Assembly: GCF_026262505.1 (NCBI RefSeq)
Contig: NC_067205.1
Location: 11,222,001-11,286,000 of the forward strand
DNA: 64,000 nt
Direction: 5' to 3'
Source of the DNA: Trichomonas vaginalis G3
Taxonomy: Eukaryota > Parabasalia > Trichomonadida > Trichomonadidae
The position numbers were made by a program, and so were the translations under genes. Under the pieces are notes generated by a model. That model had not been told where the DNA came from. It saw nothing but the letters and a program-made list of their open reading frames with translations, and searched no databases. Every line of letters starts with the position of its first letter. Within the stretch, counting starts at the first letter, position 1. Shown here piece by piece: positions 42,992 through 54,416 of this stretch.

Positions 42992-44243
42992 TCACATTAA
43001 AGGAAGTCTACCTCCATATGATGAATTCAATAACTTGAAATATGGCTTCAAAATATTTTTCTTAAAATCAGAAAATTCTGGATTATTATTCAGAACGGTA
43101 AGTTGAAAACTCTTTCCTCCTTCGACGATATCATTAATTAAACAAAGACAATTCATTTTTGCAGCGGAATGAGTTTCATAAGAAGCAATTTCTAACAAAA
43201 CAGGGCATATCTGAGGAAATAAATATTTGGCAAATGTTTCCCATTTCAATGCCGATCTTATTAATCTAAATAATGAACATTGTAGATTTGTAGAATCAGG
43301 AAAGTCAACCATGAGCCTGGTAAATGTGCCTTGTATCTGTCTGTTGTGGTATTCTGCTTCGTTTTTATTTTCTATGTTTAATAATTTTGTCAAAAAGTCA
43401 AGAGCGCAAACAATGTAAGAATGGATCTCTTGGAAGGGTTCTGTAATTATATTTAATGCTAATGGTACAACAGATCGTAAATATGGAGCTGTATCGTCTT
43501 GTGTCATTGTTGAAAGCGCTTGCCAAACATTCTGACGTAAAAATAAGTTATCTGATAAACTTAATACTGCTAGTCGATCAACGAAAACATCACGCCTAAA
43601 TGAAGGGCCAATAATTGGATTTTTCGAAGCATGACGAACAATTCTGCAAAGACTTGCGTATTTTTCAGGACTACAGTTTCCATCGACCTCGAGGAGAAAC
43701 AAATCTGCGAATAATGAATTTAAAAGCATTTTGTGAAATTTTATCATTGGAGAAGAAGATTGAGTCACACTGATATATAAATCTAGCACTCCAGAGTTAT
43801 CTAAGAATGGTAGTAATTGTAGAAATAAATTAACGCATATAGAATTTGGTTCATAAGTTGTGTTCAGAATACACAGTAAAATATTTGCAACTCGGCTGAT
43901 TAAATGTGGAGGTGGATCATGTGCTAGAGCATCCGTAGCTTTGGTATATATAAGATCGCCATCTAAAAGCATTTGAATTATATCATCAGGCGAATTCACA
44001 ATTATTATAAATGCATTATTAGAATAAATGTCATTTTCATGAGATAAAGCGAAGTCTAATAGCGTATTGAGGTTCGTTTTCGTACTGTTTGTTAGAAATA
44101 AAAATGAACAAGTTAATTAAGCCTTGAAGAGGTTTTTTTATTGAGGCGTAAAGGATTTTGCTCTCTAGGACTTCTTTAACTGACTGTTCTTGCTCCTCAA
44201 TTTCTAAAACCGGTGGTGGAGAATTAGAATTTTCTTGATTCAA
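42992..44243 (-). pseudogene. armadillo-type helical repeat protein, frameshifted and without ATG start
   Basis: The downstream frame (42992-43999 and in-frame sequence before it) encodes about 345 residues of alpha-helical repeats of armadillo/importin-alpha type (for example LISRVANILLCILNTTYE, FLRQNVWQALSTMTQDD, MNCLCLINDIVEGG). The N-terminal part (NQENSNSPPPVLEIEEQ, then SVKEVLESKILYASIKKP) lies in another frame and meets the first near 44085, so one base shift separates them. The N-terminal frame has no ATG; a TTG stands where a start is expected and a stop lies shortly upstream. It is likely a decayed member of a trichomonad armadillo family; whether it carried nuclear cargo is unknown. 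Confidence 0.65.
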
Positions 44244-45637
44244 AATCGAAAAATGGAGAAAAAAATCGTTTTAAAAGAACAAGAATAATGAAATAGCGTA
44301 ATGGCATATATCTGATTATAAATTTGAATTTGATTTCATTTTTGGCCAAAATTCTTTGGTAATAAGGGGCGTACCATAGAATATTGTGTAGTTTACAAAT
44401 GAAAATGGTCACTTGGTTTGAAAAAATAATTATGGTTTAGCTTGTTTTTAGATCCAGAACAAGGTGCACACTTCTAATTTATATAGCTCAATACAACCAT
44501 TTTGCAGAATCTATGAGTAACTGACAAATGGAATTAACCTCGAATTTATGATCATACATTATGATTACTCAACTATTTATTTCATTGTTGTTTATTCTGT
44601 CTAATGTATGATATATAATTCTAAAATAAAACTTGTTTCAATATCATTAACATAAACATAATACTGAATCCTGATGATAGTAATAGTTACTGATTTATTA
44701 ATAGGAGTGCATTCAATATATGCTAAGTTCTCATATATGCTCTTCAATAAATTGAAACCTGGAGTGAAATTTAAGATCAAGCCTGGTCTTAGAAATCTCT
44801 TGAGGTACATACACATATGATTTTATTTATAGTATTGAATAGGTTCATTTGATAGTAATTAAAAAAGATCGATCATTTTTTATATCATAAAAAAGTTATT
44901 GATAAATTCTGGACCTATATCTGGTTGCCTTTATCATATTCGATGTAATGAATTTGAATAAATTGAAAGTTTCTGAATTAATTCTGCAATAAGAGTAGAA
45001 TTATGTTTATCTGGGTTGATGAAATACCATTCGTGAAAATAATTCATCATTTAAATTTTATCGTTCAAATAAATAATTTTATGGTTGTTTGACCAAATAA
45101 TGTTTTGAAATTAATTATATTAAAATAATGAATCAATATAATAATAATACATGGTGTGTCAAATACAAGATTTGAATTGTTATTTGAATTTTTTGAGGGA
45201 AAAATAATCTATAGCTCATTTTGTTCCTTGTTCCAAAAACAATCTAACTGAAAAATAAAATGTATTCTCTTCTTCTCAATTTTTGGTTCTCAATTTTTTG
45301 ATAACTATCTTTATATTTGTGATAAAATAGCTATTTATCATTGAACTAATCTAATTGTAGCAAAATAAAATGTAAGCATAAAATTCAGTACAAACGTTGA
45401 TACCAAAAATTTTCATTAATTCAACAAGCAAGAATAATTTGCATCATTAAGTGTAAAAATTTCCGACGATCTCAATTTTAAAATATTTCAATTTTTCTAT
45501 TCTCCACTCAAATCAAAAGTTTTAAATTATGTAATATTTCTTATAAAATAGCTAGTTGACTTTAATAAAATTTGTCATAACCGCCACTTCTTAAATATTA
45601 TTGAATGATCTTTCAAATCGAAATAAAAATAATTATC
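44244..45637. other. AT-rich intergenic region
   Basis: About 1.4 kb between divergent genes (armadillo-type leftward, kinase rightward). Short frames here are AT-rich chance frames. No repeats or RNA genes are recognised. Confidence 0.5.
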
Positions 45638-46545
45638 ATGAATGCTCGTGACGAGAGTTACCTTCTTAAGAAAGGATTCGAGTTTAGGGATATCATTGGT
45701 GCAGGTGGTAGTGGAGTAGTATATAGGATATATGATCCAGCTTATCATTGTGAGTTTGCATTGAAATCCATTTTTCGAAGCAAATTCAATCAATCTGAGA
45801 TTGATATAATGAATAAATTGGAAGATAGCAATCTCGTACGTTTATATAACTACGAGTTCTATGAAGATTCAGTTTATTTACTAATGGAATATTGTCCAAC
45901 ATCACTTCATGACATCCTTCGCCAAAAGAAGAGACTCTCTTTTGAACAGCTGCGGAAATATTCTATTGGAATCCTTAAAGCAGTTAAAGCCTGCCATTCC
46001 AATAAAATTGCTCACAAAGACATTAAGCCGGCCAATTTCTTAATTGACCAGTATGACAGAATCCGCCTTTGTGACTTCGGATTATCATCAGTTCAGCTGG
46101 ACTCGGCTCTTGACAAGAACTTTGTCGGTTCAGTCCCGTTCATGGCCCCTGAAATTCTGATGAGGAAGCCACACGACGCCTTCAAGACAGACATATGGGC
46201 TGTCGGGGTCACATTCTTCATCATGGCCACTGGAATGCTCCAATGGCAGGAAAGGATCGCATTACTTTATGTAATAATTTGTTATCATCTTCTCCTTGTA
46301 TCGAATATATAAAAGATCAAAACTATGCAAGTATTGTTAATGCTTGTTTATCGGCAGATCCAGCTGCAAGACCAACAGTCGAACAGTTGTTAGATTTACC
46401 GATATTTAGGGAATCGTCAATGCTAATTATACAAAAAAGAAACAGAAACAGATATTTGGCAATAGCAAAAAATCATATCAGAGCCCAAAGTTCTATGATA
46501 ATTAAGCCAAACTTGCAAGATAAGGGCAAAAATACTCTTCAGTAG
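45638..46545 (+). pseudogene. serine/threonine protein kinase with one frameshift
   Basis: The gene starts at MNARDESYLLKKGFEF (45638; an in-frame ATG at 45605 adds eleven AT-rich residues). Kinase motifs in order: glycine loop GAGGSG (21-26), lysine in ALKSIF (K43), catalytic loop HKDIKPAN (126-133, HKD in place of HRD), DFG (146-148), APE (170-172) and DIWAVG (185-190). After ATGMLQWQ the frame shifts near 46245 and the C-lobe continues with DPAARPTVEQLLDLPIF. The catalytic residues are all present, so the original protein was active. The single shift may be a real mutation or a sequence error. A CAMK/Ulk-like short kinase is the closest description. Confidence 0.85.
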
Positions 46546-47423
46546 ATAATTTTTGCGGAATTCTTTTGTATTTGTGTTTGTTTTATACTAAACATGTATG
46601 TTTAAGTAATTGCTTCTTTTATAGACTTATACGCATCCGATTTTTTGACCAAGGAACAAATATGAAAAAAAAAATGTGCACTTAGTTCAATCACAATGGG
46701 GAAATTTTATAAAATCAAAGTAAAAATGCATTGAATATAATAAGATTCATGGTTTACATGATAAAAAAAGAAATTCATGAATAAAATAACGATAATAAAC
46801 ACAAAAACAATTAATTACGTACTCATTCATGGGAAATTGTGTAAAACTCTTTCCTTCTGAAAGAAATAATATCAGAAGAAGAAATGTTTGAATCATCTGT
46901 CCAATTCAGCAAAGACTGAATGTTGCTTGGATCAACAGTAGAGTTTTTAAGTACCTTGGGAACTGTGATATAAAACTCAGGCAATAGTTCATATTCGGAT
47001 TGGTTTTCGGTTTTGCGGATGATATTTGCTAATTCAAGGATAGCAACAGCCTGAGAAATCTTGCACCTGGTAGTTTTTTCCTTTCCATTTCCATGAGAAA
47101 TGTATTTTGAAGCTTCAATGATATTTAATCTACGTCGCTCAATAGCAATGAACAAAAAAATAATATCTTCGGTCATGGATTGGATAGAAATTGGTTCTTG
47201 AGATAAACAAAAAATATCGTTCAGGGTAAGATCGCTGGAGTAAACGCCTCTGTTTGTACCTATCCTTTGGATAGTTTGGGAAACGTGATTAAAGCCAATC
47301 CACAGGAAGTTTTCTTCGTCAAGGAGAACAGTAACGCCAATGACGGTAAATACATCAATAACTTCGTAGATTCGGCGCTTTTTGAAGGCAAATTTGTTTG
47401 ATAGTGACATAATGTTAAAGTTA

Positions 47424-48727
47424 TAGGGCGTCCAAAGGTGTGTTTAGCACAAACCTGAATACTGCGAATAGAAATAAACAAGTTACATATATATAAAGTT
47501 TATTTAAATATAATCACCATTGGATTCAATCACGCGTTCGCAGCGATCGATCCAGGCTTGAAAGACACGCTTTAAATCATCATGAGAAAATTGCTCAAAT
47601 TGCTCTCTTACAAAATTTTCAAGATCATCTGGACTCGCGAATTCGCGTCCTTCAGCTCTCTTTTTTAGCGTGCCGAATAAATAAAAGTCAGAGGGTGCAA
47701 TATCAGGTGAATAAATTGGGTTTGGAACAACTTTGACATTGTTTTCCACCAAGTAATTCATTACCTTATGACTTTTGTGAACTCTTGAATTATCAAAATG
47801 AATTGCAAACTTTTATTTTTGTTGTTTGGATTTCTTAAACTCATCAGAATTGATAATTTGAGTAAGAACATTGTCAATTAGATACTGAGCATTCATCGTA
47901 TTAGGTTTTTGAAGAATATCAATTGCGATGATGCCATTCACGCCCCAAAAAACCGACAACATCATCATTGGTGTGTCAATTTTTTTCTTCGGGAATGTTT
48001 GCGGATTTTCATCCTTCGGGATCCACATGATTTTGGCTTCTGTTGCATATTGAAACCAAGACTCATCCCCTGTTACTAAAAAGCGAAACTTCTTGGATTG
48101 ATACGCACCCAATATAGAGAGGAGCTCTTTCGAAGATTGAACTCTAGATTTTTTTTGAACTGAATTAAGGTTGTGCGGAACCCAACGTGTATACGCTAGT
48201 TTGTAGTTCAAATAATTGTGCAGATAATAACTGACTGTTGTACGTGGTATCTTTGTCATCTCCTCTATCCTTCTGAGTGATGCTCTTGGGTCTTCATCTA
48301 GCGCTTGAAGAATTGCTTTGATTTTTCTTTGATCCGGCGATTTTTTGTCAATTTTTATGATGGGCGCCTTTTTGTTCATGAAGTGATACATCCTAACATG
48401 ATACGTTACAGTGGAATAGCTAGGAGCATCCATACCGAAGCATTTTACCAATGTCTCGTAGATTTTTTTACAGTCTTTGCATTTTTTTGCAAGAGCGAGG
48501 ATGTTTTCTTTATGATTCATTAAAAAAATGAAAAAAATCCCGCCAAAATTTCCCGCGAAACCGCCTCTTGTCTCAAAATTCATTTTATATCCCGGCATGG
48601 CGCCAAAATACAACATACTCATCATATACATATATTCATATTTTTTATTATATATTTATAATCAGCATATATCTCCTTTAATAGTCTCATATAGAGCGCT
48701 GTGCTAAACGCACCTTTGGACACCCTA
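47424..48727 (-). mobile_element. complete Tvmar1-type mariner, 1304 bp
   Basis: The ends are 27-bp inverted repeats (47424-47450 and 48701-48727) of the form TAGGGYGTCCAAAGGTGYG, two mismatches apart, flanked by TA on both sides (47422-47423 and 48728-48729). The transposase gene is on the minus strand. The element matches the partial copy at 1-504 almost base for base, so both are recent. It interrupts the E2F-like gene. Confidence 0.95.
47504..48520 (-). pseudogene. mariner transposase with an in-frame stop
   Basis: The likely start is MNHKENILALAKKCKDCKK (48520). It has an N-terminal helix-turn-helix region (SLRRIEEMTKIPRTTVSYYL), the first catalytic aspartate in VTGDESWF, the second in HFDNSRVH and the third in YSPDIAPSDFYLFG, 34 residues after the second (DD34D). 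A CAA codon of the copy at 1-504 is TAA here (about 47813-47815), which truncates the protein before the second aspartate. This copy is therefore probably unable to move itself, though its ends look usable by another transposase. Confidence 0.9.
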
Positions 48728-48899
48728 TATTTTGGTTATTTTTATTGCAAAAATTGATCAACTTGATTGTAGAGGTTTTAAAAGGGGATGCCTGCGCCTT
48801 GATGTCATTTAGCAAGGCGACATCGCAAATGTTATTGGAATAATCATTGGATATATATACATTCGTATCATTCATTTCAAATAAAATTGAATTGTTCAT

Positions 48900-49939
48900 C
48901 TAAAAAATACTGAAATTGAAATTGCAGTTAATATTTATGTTTAGCATGAGCTGTAATTTAAAAACAGCTATGGGATTTTAGAATTTTGAATCATTTACAA
49001 TTAATTAATAATGTATTTTAATAGGTCTCTCTTGATAGAATTTATATCCTAAAGGTACTCATAAATTTTTGAAAATGGCTCCCAAAACGGCTTGATTGAC
49101 TCACAAATTGGATTTGAAAGGAATATTTGAGCTATTAATAAATTATATTCATGACAAGATTGGAAATGACAATGTTAAATTTATTCTTTGAGAAATTTTG
49201 AAAATTTGAAAGCTTGTTTTATATTTTGAAAGAAAATAGTAATTGAGGAAAAGCTAAAATTTGATAATAGTTATCAAACGCATCAATTGATAATAGGAAT
49301 TGTTGAGAAAATAAGCAAAAAAAGTCAAAACGATAAAATTCGGCTGAATTCAAAATATTTTCATACAATTTTCCTCCACTTATTATATTAGATGAAGAGT
49401 AGATTATTGTTTTTTAAGATTTGAAAGTGTAAAAAAATTCAAAACTTGCAGTGAATATTTTGTTATTTTCTTTGTACAATAAATTAAAAGTGAAATGTGA
49501 TTTAGTGTAAAGATTTTTTCAATAGAAAAAAAAATTGAATATAAATGTTATCATTCATGATATTATAATACCCTTTTAATTCCATTAAAATTTTAACAAA
49601 ATTTTCGATAACAAATTCTTTCAAAAAATAAATTCATTGCAACATTAATTTTCCTTTATTTTTATTTCCCTATGTCATCATGCCTTTGTAACAGTTACTC
49701 TGAGTGTTTCGATGGGGAATAATTCAAATTTAAAAAATACAGATATAATTTTAATAAAATAAGAGAAAGGGACAAACTATCCAGTGTCACTTTTCAAAGG
49801 AATAAAAAAAATAATAAAGATGAAATAATAACATGAAATCTTATATAAATATAATTTTATCTAAATAGATAAATGAATTAAGCAGTTTACAGTTATATAT
49901 ATTTAATGAGAGACAATATCTAGTTCTATGGTAGAAATG
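48900..49939. other. AT-rich intergenic region
   Basis: About 1 kb between the E2F-like gene and the 121-bp minisatellite. No gene, RNA or inverted repeat of note is seen. Confidence 0.5.
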
Positions 49940-50433
49940 ACTCTTAGACTCAAATAAGTAACACAGATAGAAAGTACTCAGTATAACAATTATATATGTA
50001 CACTCAAAGTTAGTCGCTGCTAAAATCTTAACCTTGCATTTCGGGAAAATCTGACTAATGGCTCTTAGACTCAAATAAGTAACACAGATAGAAAGTACTC
50101 AGTATAACAATTATATATGTACACTCAAAGTTAGTTGCTGCTAAAATCTTAACCTTGCATTTCGGGAAAATCTGACTAATGGCTCTTAGACTCAAATAAG
50201 TAACACAGATAGAAAGTACTCAGTATAACAATTATATATGTACACTCAAAGTTAGTCGCTGCTAAAATCTTAACCTTGCATTTCGGGAAAATCTGACTAA
50301 TGGCTCTTAGACTCAAATAAGTAACACAGATAGAAAGTACTCAGTATAACAATTATATATGTACACTCAAAGTTAGTCGCTGCTAAAATCTTAACCTTGC
50401 ATTTCGGGAAAATCTGACAAATGGCTCTTAGAC
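49940..50433. repeat. minisatellite: four tandem copies of a 121-bp unit
   Basis: Units start at 49940, 50061, 50182 and 50303, and a short fifth piece at 50424. Each begins CTCTTAGACTCAAATAAG and contains GTACACTCAAAGTTAGTCGC and TTGCATTTCGGGAAAATC. Copies are almost identical. Minus-strand frames through the array are chance products. Confidence 0.9.
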
Positions 50434-50577
50434 TTGTTTTGATAATTAATTCTTCAATTATATTATAATTTATAACAAATTTCCTCAAACTATCTGTATG
50501 TCATTCAATTCCCGGCCACTACATTCAATGATGGACCATTTCCTTCAAATTTTGAAATACCTTATTCAATTTGTTGT

Positions 50578-51429
50578 ATGGAGCCCGTGATATTCAACAC
50601 TATGGAGCTCCTCCAGTTTGGTATCCAAGAAGAGATAAAAGCTAGCATGGGCTACTCTCAAAAATGCAGGAAAGAATACTCCACGATCGAATACAAATGT
50701 AAGTATCCACAATGTCAAGCTAAATTCAAAGTCCGGATAATAGATCAAGATAAATATGAACTACTAATCCACTCTGACTCTCATGATCATTCTGCACCTC
50801 CGAAATCAACAAAAACAATATCCTCATTATTTGTCAGAAATTATCTTAAACATTACTTTGAAAACAATATGAATCATGCTACAGCTCAACTTAAGTGTTT
50901 CCAAGACTTAAATATTTCATATACAGACGAAGAGTTACTTTCAATATTTGCACAAGGTCCAGATGCATTACGTAAATTTGCTCAAAGAGCTGAAATTGTT
51001 TCCAAACGCTTTAGTTCGGATGAAAAAGTTTCTTTAGCTATCTTTGTTGAATCTGTTCAAGAAAGTTGTCCAGAAGATTTAATTGAATTTATCTCTGAGC
51101 CGGGAAAACTAGTTTTTTTATATGCACCTTTCGAAGCGAAGGCCCTTGGTCACCAAATTTCTACGTTTCACATCGATTCAACGTATAAACTTCTAAGGGC
51201 TAACATTCCATTATATGCACTCACAGGAAAAACAGAACATACTATTGTTTTTCCTTTTTTGTATTTCTTTATTTCTCCTGACACAAGCGAAAATATTCAA
51301 TATTGTGTTTGTCGTTATTTTCAATATATTAATAGAGAACCCGAGATGATAAGTATGGACTGCGCCCCACAAATAGCCGAGGCAATTGAGCGAGGTATTC
51401 CAAACTGTCATATTCTTTGGTGTGGCGTG
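50578..51429 (+). pseudogene. Mutator-like (MULE) transposase, cut by Maverick 3
   Basis: The N-terminal zinc-finger-like domain (about residues 30-75) has C41, C46, H69 and H71 in a FLYWCH/WRKY-type array. After a helical linker, the MULE catalytic domain starts near residue 195: FHIDSTYKLLRANIPLYALTG (first aspartate), TIVFPFLYFFIS, then ISMDCAPQIAEAIERGIPNCHILWC (second aspartate). The glutamate and C-terminus are missing because Maverick 3 begins at 51430, right after the WCGV residues; the rest should lie beyond that element. The visible 284 residues have no stop. This is a transposon gene, not a host gene. Confidence 0.88.
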
Positions 51430-51570
51430 AGTTAGTATACAAGTGTTGGGTATGGTGGCACTGCGTTCCACCTTACCCAATACTTGTGAATTTGACACTT
51501 TACAAAACCGTTAACGTATATTTTACAACATGAACGCAAAAACTAACTTAACCTTAAATATTTACAAAGC
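51430..51570. repeat. Maverick 3 terminal inverted repeat with tip hairpin
   Basis: The tip AGTTAGTAT is shared with Maverick 2. A hairpin follows: ACAAGTGTTGGGTA (51439-51452) pairs with TACCCAATACTTGT (51474-51487), with an inner GGTGG/CCACC stem and a loop CACTGCG. Beyond it lie GACACTTTACAAAACCG and AACGTATATTTTACAACA, as in the other elements. Confidence 0.85.
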
Positions 51571-51622
51571 CGCCAACAATTTCACCTCACTATCGTTCTC
51601 ACTAACAACTTCACTAACGTTC

Positions 51623-51850
51623 TCATAAATTTTCCTCAATATCTTCATCATCAGTGTTAACCCTATTGTAGTCATAATTGAAGCCATAAACTTTCTCTAA
51701 CTTCTTAACGTACAATTTACATAACTTACCTTCGTCATCGTATGGTTTAATGATATATATCTATCTATACACAGTCAATGAAAAGTCAACTGGTCTCGGA
51801 TGTATTTGAAAGAACATGTTATGCTCAGGAAGGAAGAATAAATAATGTTA
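51623..51850 (-). pseudogene. variable terminal gene of Maverick 3 (fossil remnant)
   Basis: In place of the 106-residue gene of Mavericks 1 and 2 there is a different minus-strand remnant. Its C-terminal part reads DEGKLCKLYVKKLEKVYGFN and ends DDEDIEENL; the N-terminal part includes FFQIHPRPVDFSLT. It appears broken (about one break). No family recognised. Confidence 0.35.
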
Positions 51851-51950
51851 TGTTTTTGATGTGTATGAGTTGCTTTTGTTCTGTCATTACATCCAAATAA
51901 AATAAAAATAAAAAAATAAAATAAAAAATAAATGATATCACCACCCTCAC

Positions 51951-52045
51951 ACGTATGAAAACATAGCACAAAAATAAATTTAGGTGAAGTGGTGAGATCT
52001 CACCTCTTTTTTCACCTGTTTTTTCACCCTGTTGAATTCATTGCT
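51951..52045. promoter_or_regulatory. AGATCT palindrome module, Maverick 3
   Basis: GGTGAGATCTCACC with direct and inverted half-site copies (GGTGAA on one side; CTTTTTTCACC and GTTTTTTCACC on the other), next to AAAAATAAATTTAGG. It has the same layout as at 9040-9120, but the half-site is GTGAG rather than GTTAG on both sides. Confidence 0.5.
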
Positions 52046-52278
52046 TTATTCTCTTCCTTTCTCCAACTCTTCTAACTTCTTCTTAAGTTCAGCAATGTTG
52101 TCCTCATGAAGTTTAATCTTTCTCAAAATTCCTTCTTTATCTAATGGTTGCTTTATCTTTCTAAACTGAACTCTACCATCCTTCATAGTATGAATGTAAA
52201 ACCTTCTGGAATAGTTCCTGATTTAATGTATTCTACCAAAAACTTTTGTTTCATTGCTTCAGTGACTTTAGTCGTCAT
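52046..52278 (-). pseudogene. 78-residue protein, Maverick 3 copy (fossil, broken)
   Basis: It matches 8793-9029: MTTKVTEAMKQKFLVEY start, GRVQFRKIKQP body and a charged coiled-coil end. The start follows AAAATTTTTATTTGATTGAA. About one break. Confidence 0.6.
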
Positions 52279-52326
52279 TTCAATCAAATAAAAATTTTAA
52301 TATTAAATAAAAATAACGTTATTTTT

Positions 52327-52782
52327 TCAGTAAGGAAACGCAGGAGTTTTACGATTTATTTGTGGAGTAGGTTCTGGTTTAAATGTTGGAGTCGGTTTAG
52401 GAGTTGACTTTTGAACAGGAGTTTGTACTTCCATAGGTTCAGGAGTCATTGAAGGTTGTTTGTGAAGGCGTTGGTTTTGGCGATGGTGTCGGAGTTTGTT
52501 TAACTTCAGCTACTTCAGTATTATTTACAACATTTGCTTTATTTCTTTTCAACATCATAACTGCTCCTGCTGTAGCTAGCAAACCTAGTGGGAGACCATA
52601 TTTATATAAGGACTTGACCAAATGCTATTTTTGACAGGAGCTGGTGGAACACCTAACCTTGGTGAGACTGCTCTTTGCCATTGTGCAGCTCGTAAGAAAT
52701 ATTCAATAGGTGCTCCATAATCGTTTGGTAAAGTTTGTTTCATAGATGGTGAAGGTTCACGAGAGCTTGATGAAGAACTCAT
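52327..52782 (-). pseudogene. Pro/Thr-rich membrane protein, Maverick 3 copy (fossil, broken)
   Basis: This is the counterpart of 8287-8745, with the Ser-rich start, the hydrophobic GLPLGLLATAGAVMML segment and the PTPSPKPTPS tail. It lies directly behind the major capsid gene in transcription order. About two breaks. Confidence 0.6.
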
Positions 52783-52812
52783 TTATAAGCTTTAAAAATA
52801 AACGTTCATCCT

Positions 52813-54389
52813 TTATTCCTCACTGTCGTCCGTAGCTAAGTTATAGTCATCTAATCTTATTATTGGGATTCCATTAGCACGCACCTGAATGGCAAAGCAA
52901 CAATCCCTCATAAATCCAATAAGTGGCTTTGGTACGTTTTCAGTTGCTAGTTCAATAGGTCCTTTAACAGACAATTTGTATGTTATTGGAGCAGTAGATG
53001 TTTGACCTTGCTGGAAGCAAAAGTCCACTTCTGTTGGAAAACCACATAAGAAATGTGTGTTGTCATAGCTATCCCATTTATGTTCCACACTACCATCATC
53101 CACCAATGACCTCATAACATCTTCATTAAATCCTATCATATCATTGTTTGTATTGCAAGCGTTCGCAACCATTTCATAAAATACAGGTCCATATGATTTT
53201 TCAGGTTCTGCAGGCATATTTCCATAAGCTCCCATGGAAAGCTGAAGATATTTAAACTTAGGGTTCTCAAAATTAACATAATAGTTGTCTTTCTTTCTAA
53301 ATAGTGCCCAAATACTTTTAACATTAATAGGCGTATAAGCTGCTGTAAATGTTGCACTTGAACTATCTGTATTCTTTGAGAATGAACCGTCCATAGGAAT
53401 CCAATCCATAACTTTAACAGGAAAACATAAAGCCTCGTTTGTATAATGTTCTACAAGTTCTGTATAAATGTTAGGGTCTAAAGAGAATGACTTTGGATGA
53501 ATGAAACATTCATTAAAATCCATCTTTGTTCGAAATAGTTGCTGGGTTACAGTTGTAATAGTAACTGTTCCACTAGCTTCTACTGCCTTCGTTATCATAG
53601 TGAATGGTTCATTCCATGGAACAAATTTATTTGTCGGTGGATTTGAATCTGAAGCAAATGCAACTTTAAGAGTTGGATTGAAAGCAATGATATCATTTAC
53701 AGATATAGATGTGCATTGTAATGCGTCGCTACTGAACTTTACTTTAAGCTGAATGTTACCAGCAAATGCAGGAATAAATCTTATAGCTTCTAATGGAAAA
53801 TCTTTCTAACAGGAATTCTTAAACGAAGCTTAAAATCAAATGATTTTCCTGCTGTAATTGGACCACTAACAATTTGTCCTGTTCTGCATGTTCCCGAATG
53901 ACTCCATACATCTTCATGTCGAGTCTTTGAGAAAACATCTACTTTCTTTATTTGTTCGGTAGTTTGTGAGTTTGAAGTTATATATGCTTCTTCTCTTGCG
54001 TTGTCTTGAGAATATACGATACGACCATTTGCAAGGATTTGATATCCAGCAACTGCATAGAAAGCGTCATCGAAACCAATCCAAAATCCTGGTGGGTTTG
54101 TTTTATTGGAACCTGAACCAATTTCTTTATCTACAATAAATTGACCTTCCATTTTATACGTAATGAATGTATTGTAAAGGTCCAACATATTTTCACCAGG
54201 AGGTGAGAGATTGAATGTTACCCATGTTGTGTTATCTTTAGCAGTTCCAGGTTGTGATGGAATCTTTGCGTCAGAATATTTTCTATTAGTGTCACCAATT
54301 TGAACTGCATTGTCTATGATATCGAAATATGAGCGAATCTGATGAATATGCTCTGCTGGAGTAAATTCGTTTAACTGTTCGTTCTGCAT
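52813..54389 (-). pseudogene. Maverick 3 major capsid protein (fossil, broken)
   Basis: This is the counterpart of 6684-8256, a double jelly-roll-type capsid protein of about 520 residues. Blocks include EFTPAEHIHQIRSYFDIIDN, GFWIGFDDAFYAVAGYQILA, GPITAGKSFDFKLRLRIPV, PNIYTELVEHYTNEALCFPV and a C-terminal FMRDCCFAIQV with IPIIRLDDYNLA. It forms the shell of Polinton virions in the family model. The start at 54389 follows TATTTTTATCCGAAGTAAA. About one or two breaks. Confidence 0.75.
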
Positions 54390-54416
54390 GTATTTACTTC
54401 GGATAAAAATATCTAT

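Larger units (their letters stand above)
46823..48899 (-). pseudogene. E2F/DP-family transcription factor split by a mariner
   Basis: The C-terminal 195 residues (from 47410) carry the second half of an E2F/DP winged helix: KRRIYEVIDVFTVIGV, the family signature RRIYD-x-x-NVL, then a wing (LLDEENFLWIGF). The first half lies at 48728-48899: MNNSILFEMNDTNVYISN, then TSTIKLINFCNKNNQ as helix 1. The 1304-bp mariner (47424-48727) sits between the two, and both parts are in the same frame once the element and one TA are set aside. The rest of the protein is not recognised. E2F/DP factors control cell-cycle genes; this copy cannot make a whole protein. Confidence 0.78.

Noticed and set aside
49841-50488. 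Minus-strand frames through the 121-bp repeats (FPKCKVKILAATNFECTYII)
   Set aside because: They are repeats of one chance frame with no conserved start and no flanking gene.
50578-51435. MULE protein as a host gene such as a FAR1-type factor
   Set aside because: The MULE catalytic pattern with its aspartates is visible; nothing favours domestication, and the gene is interrupted.
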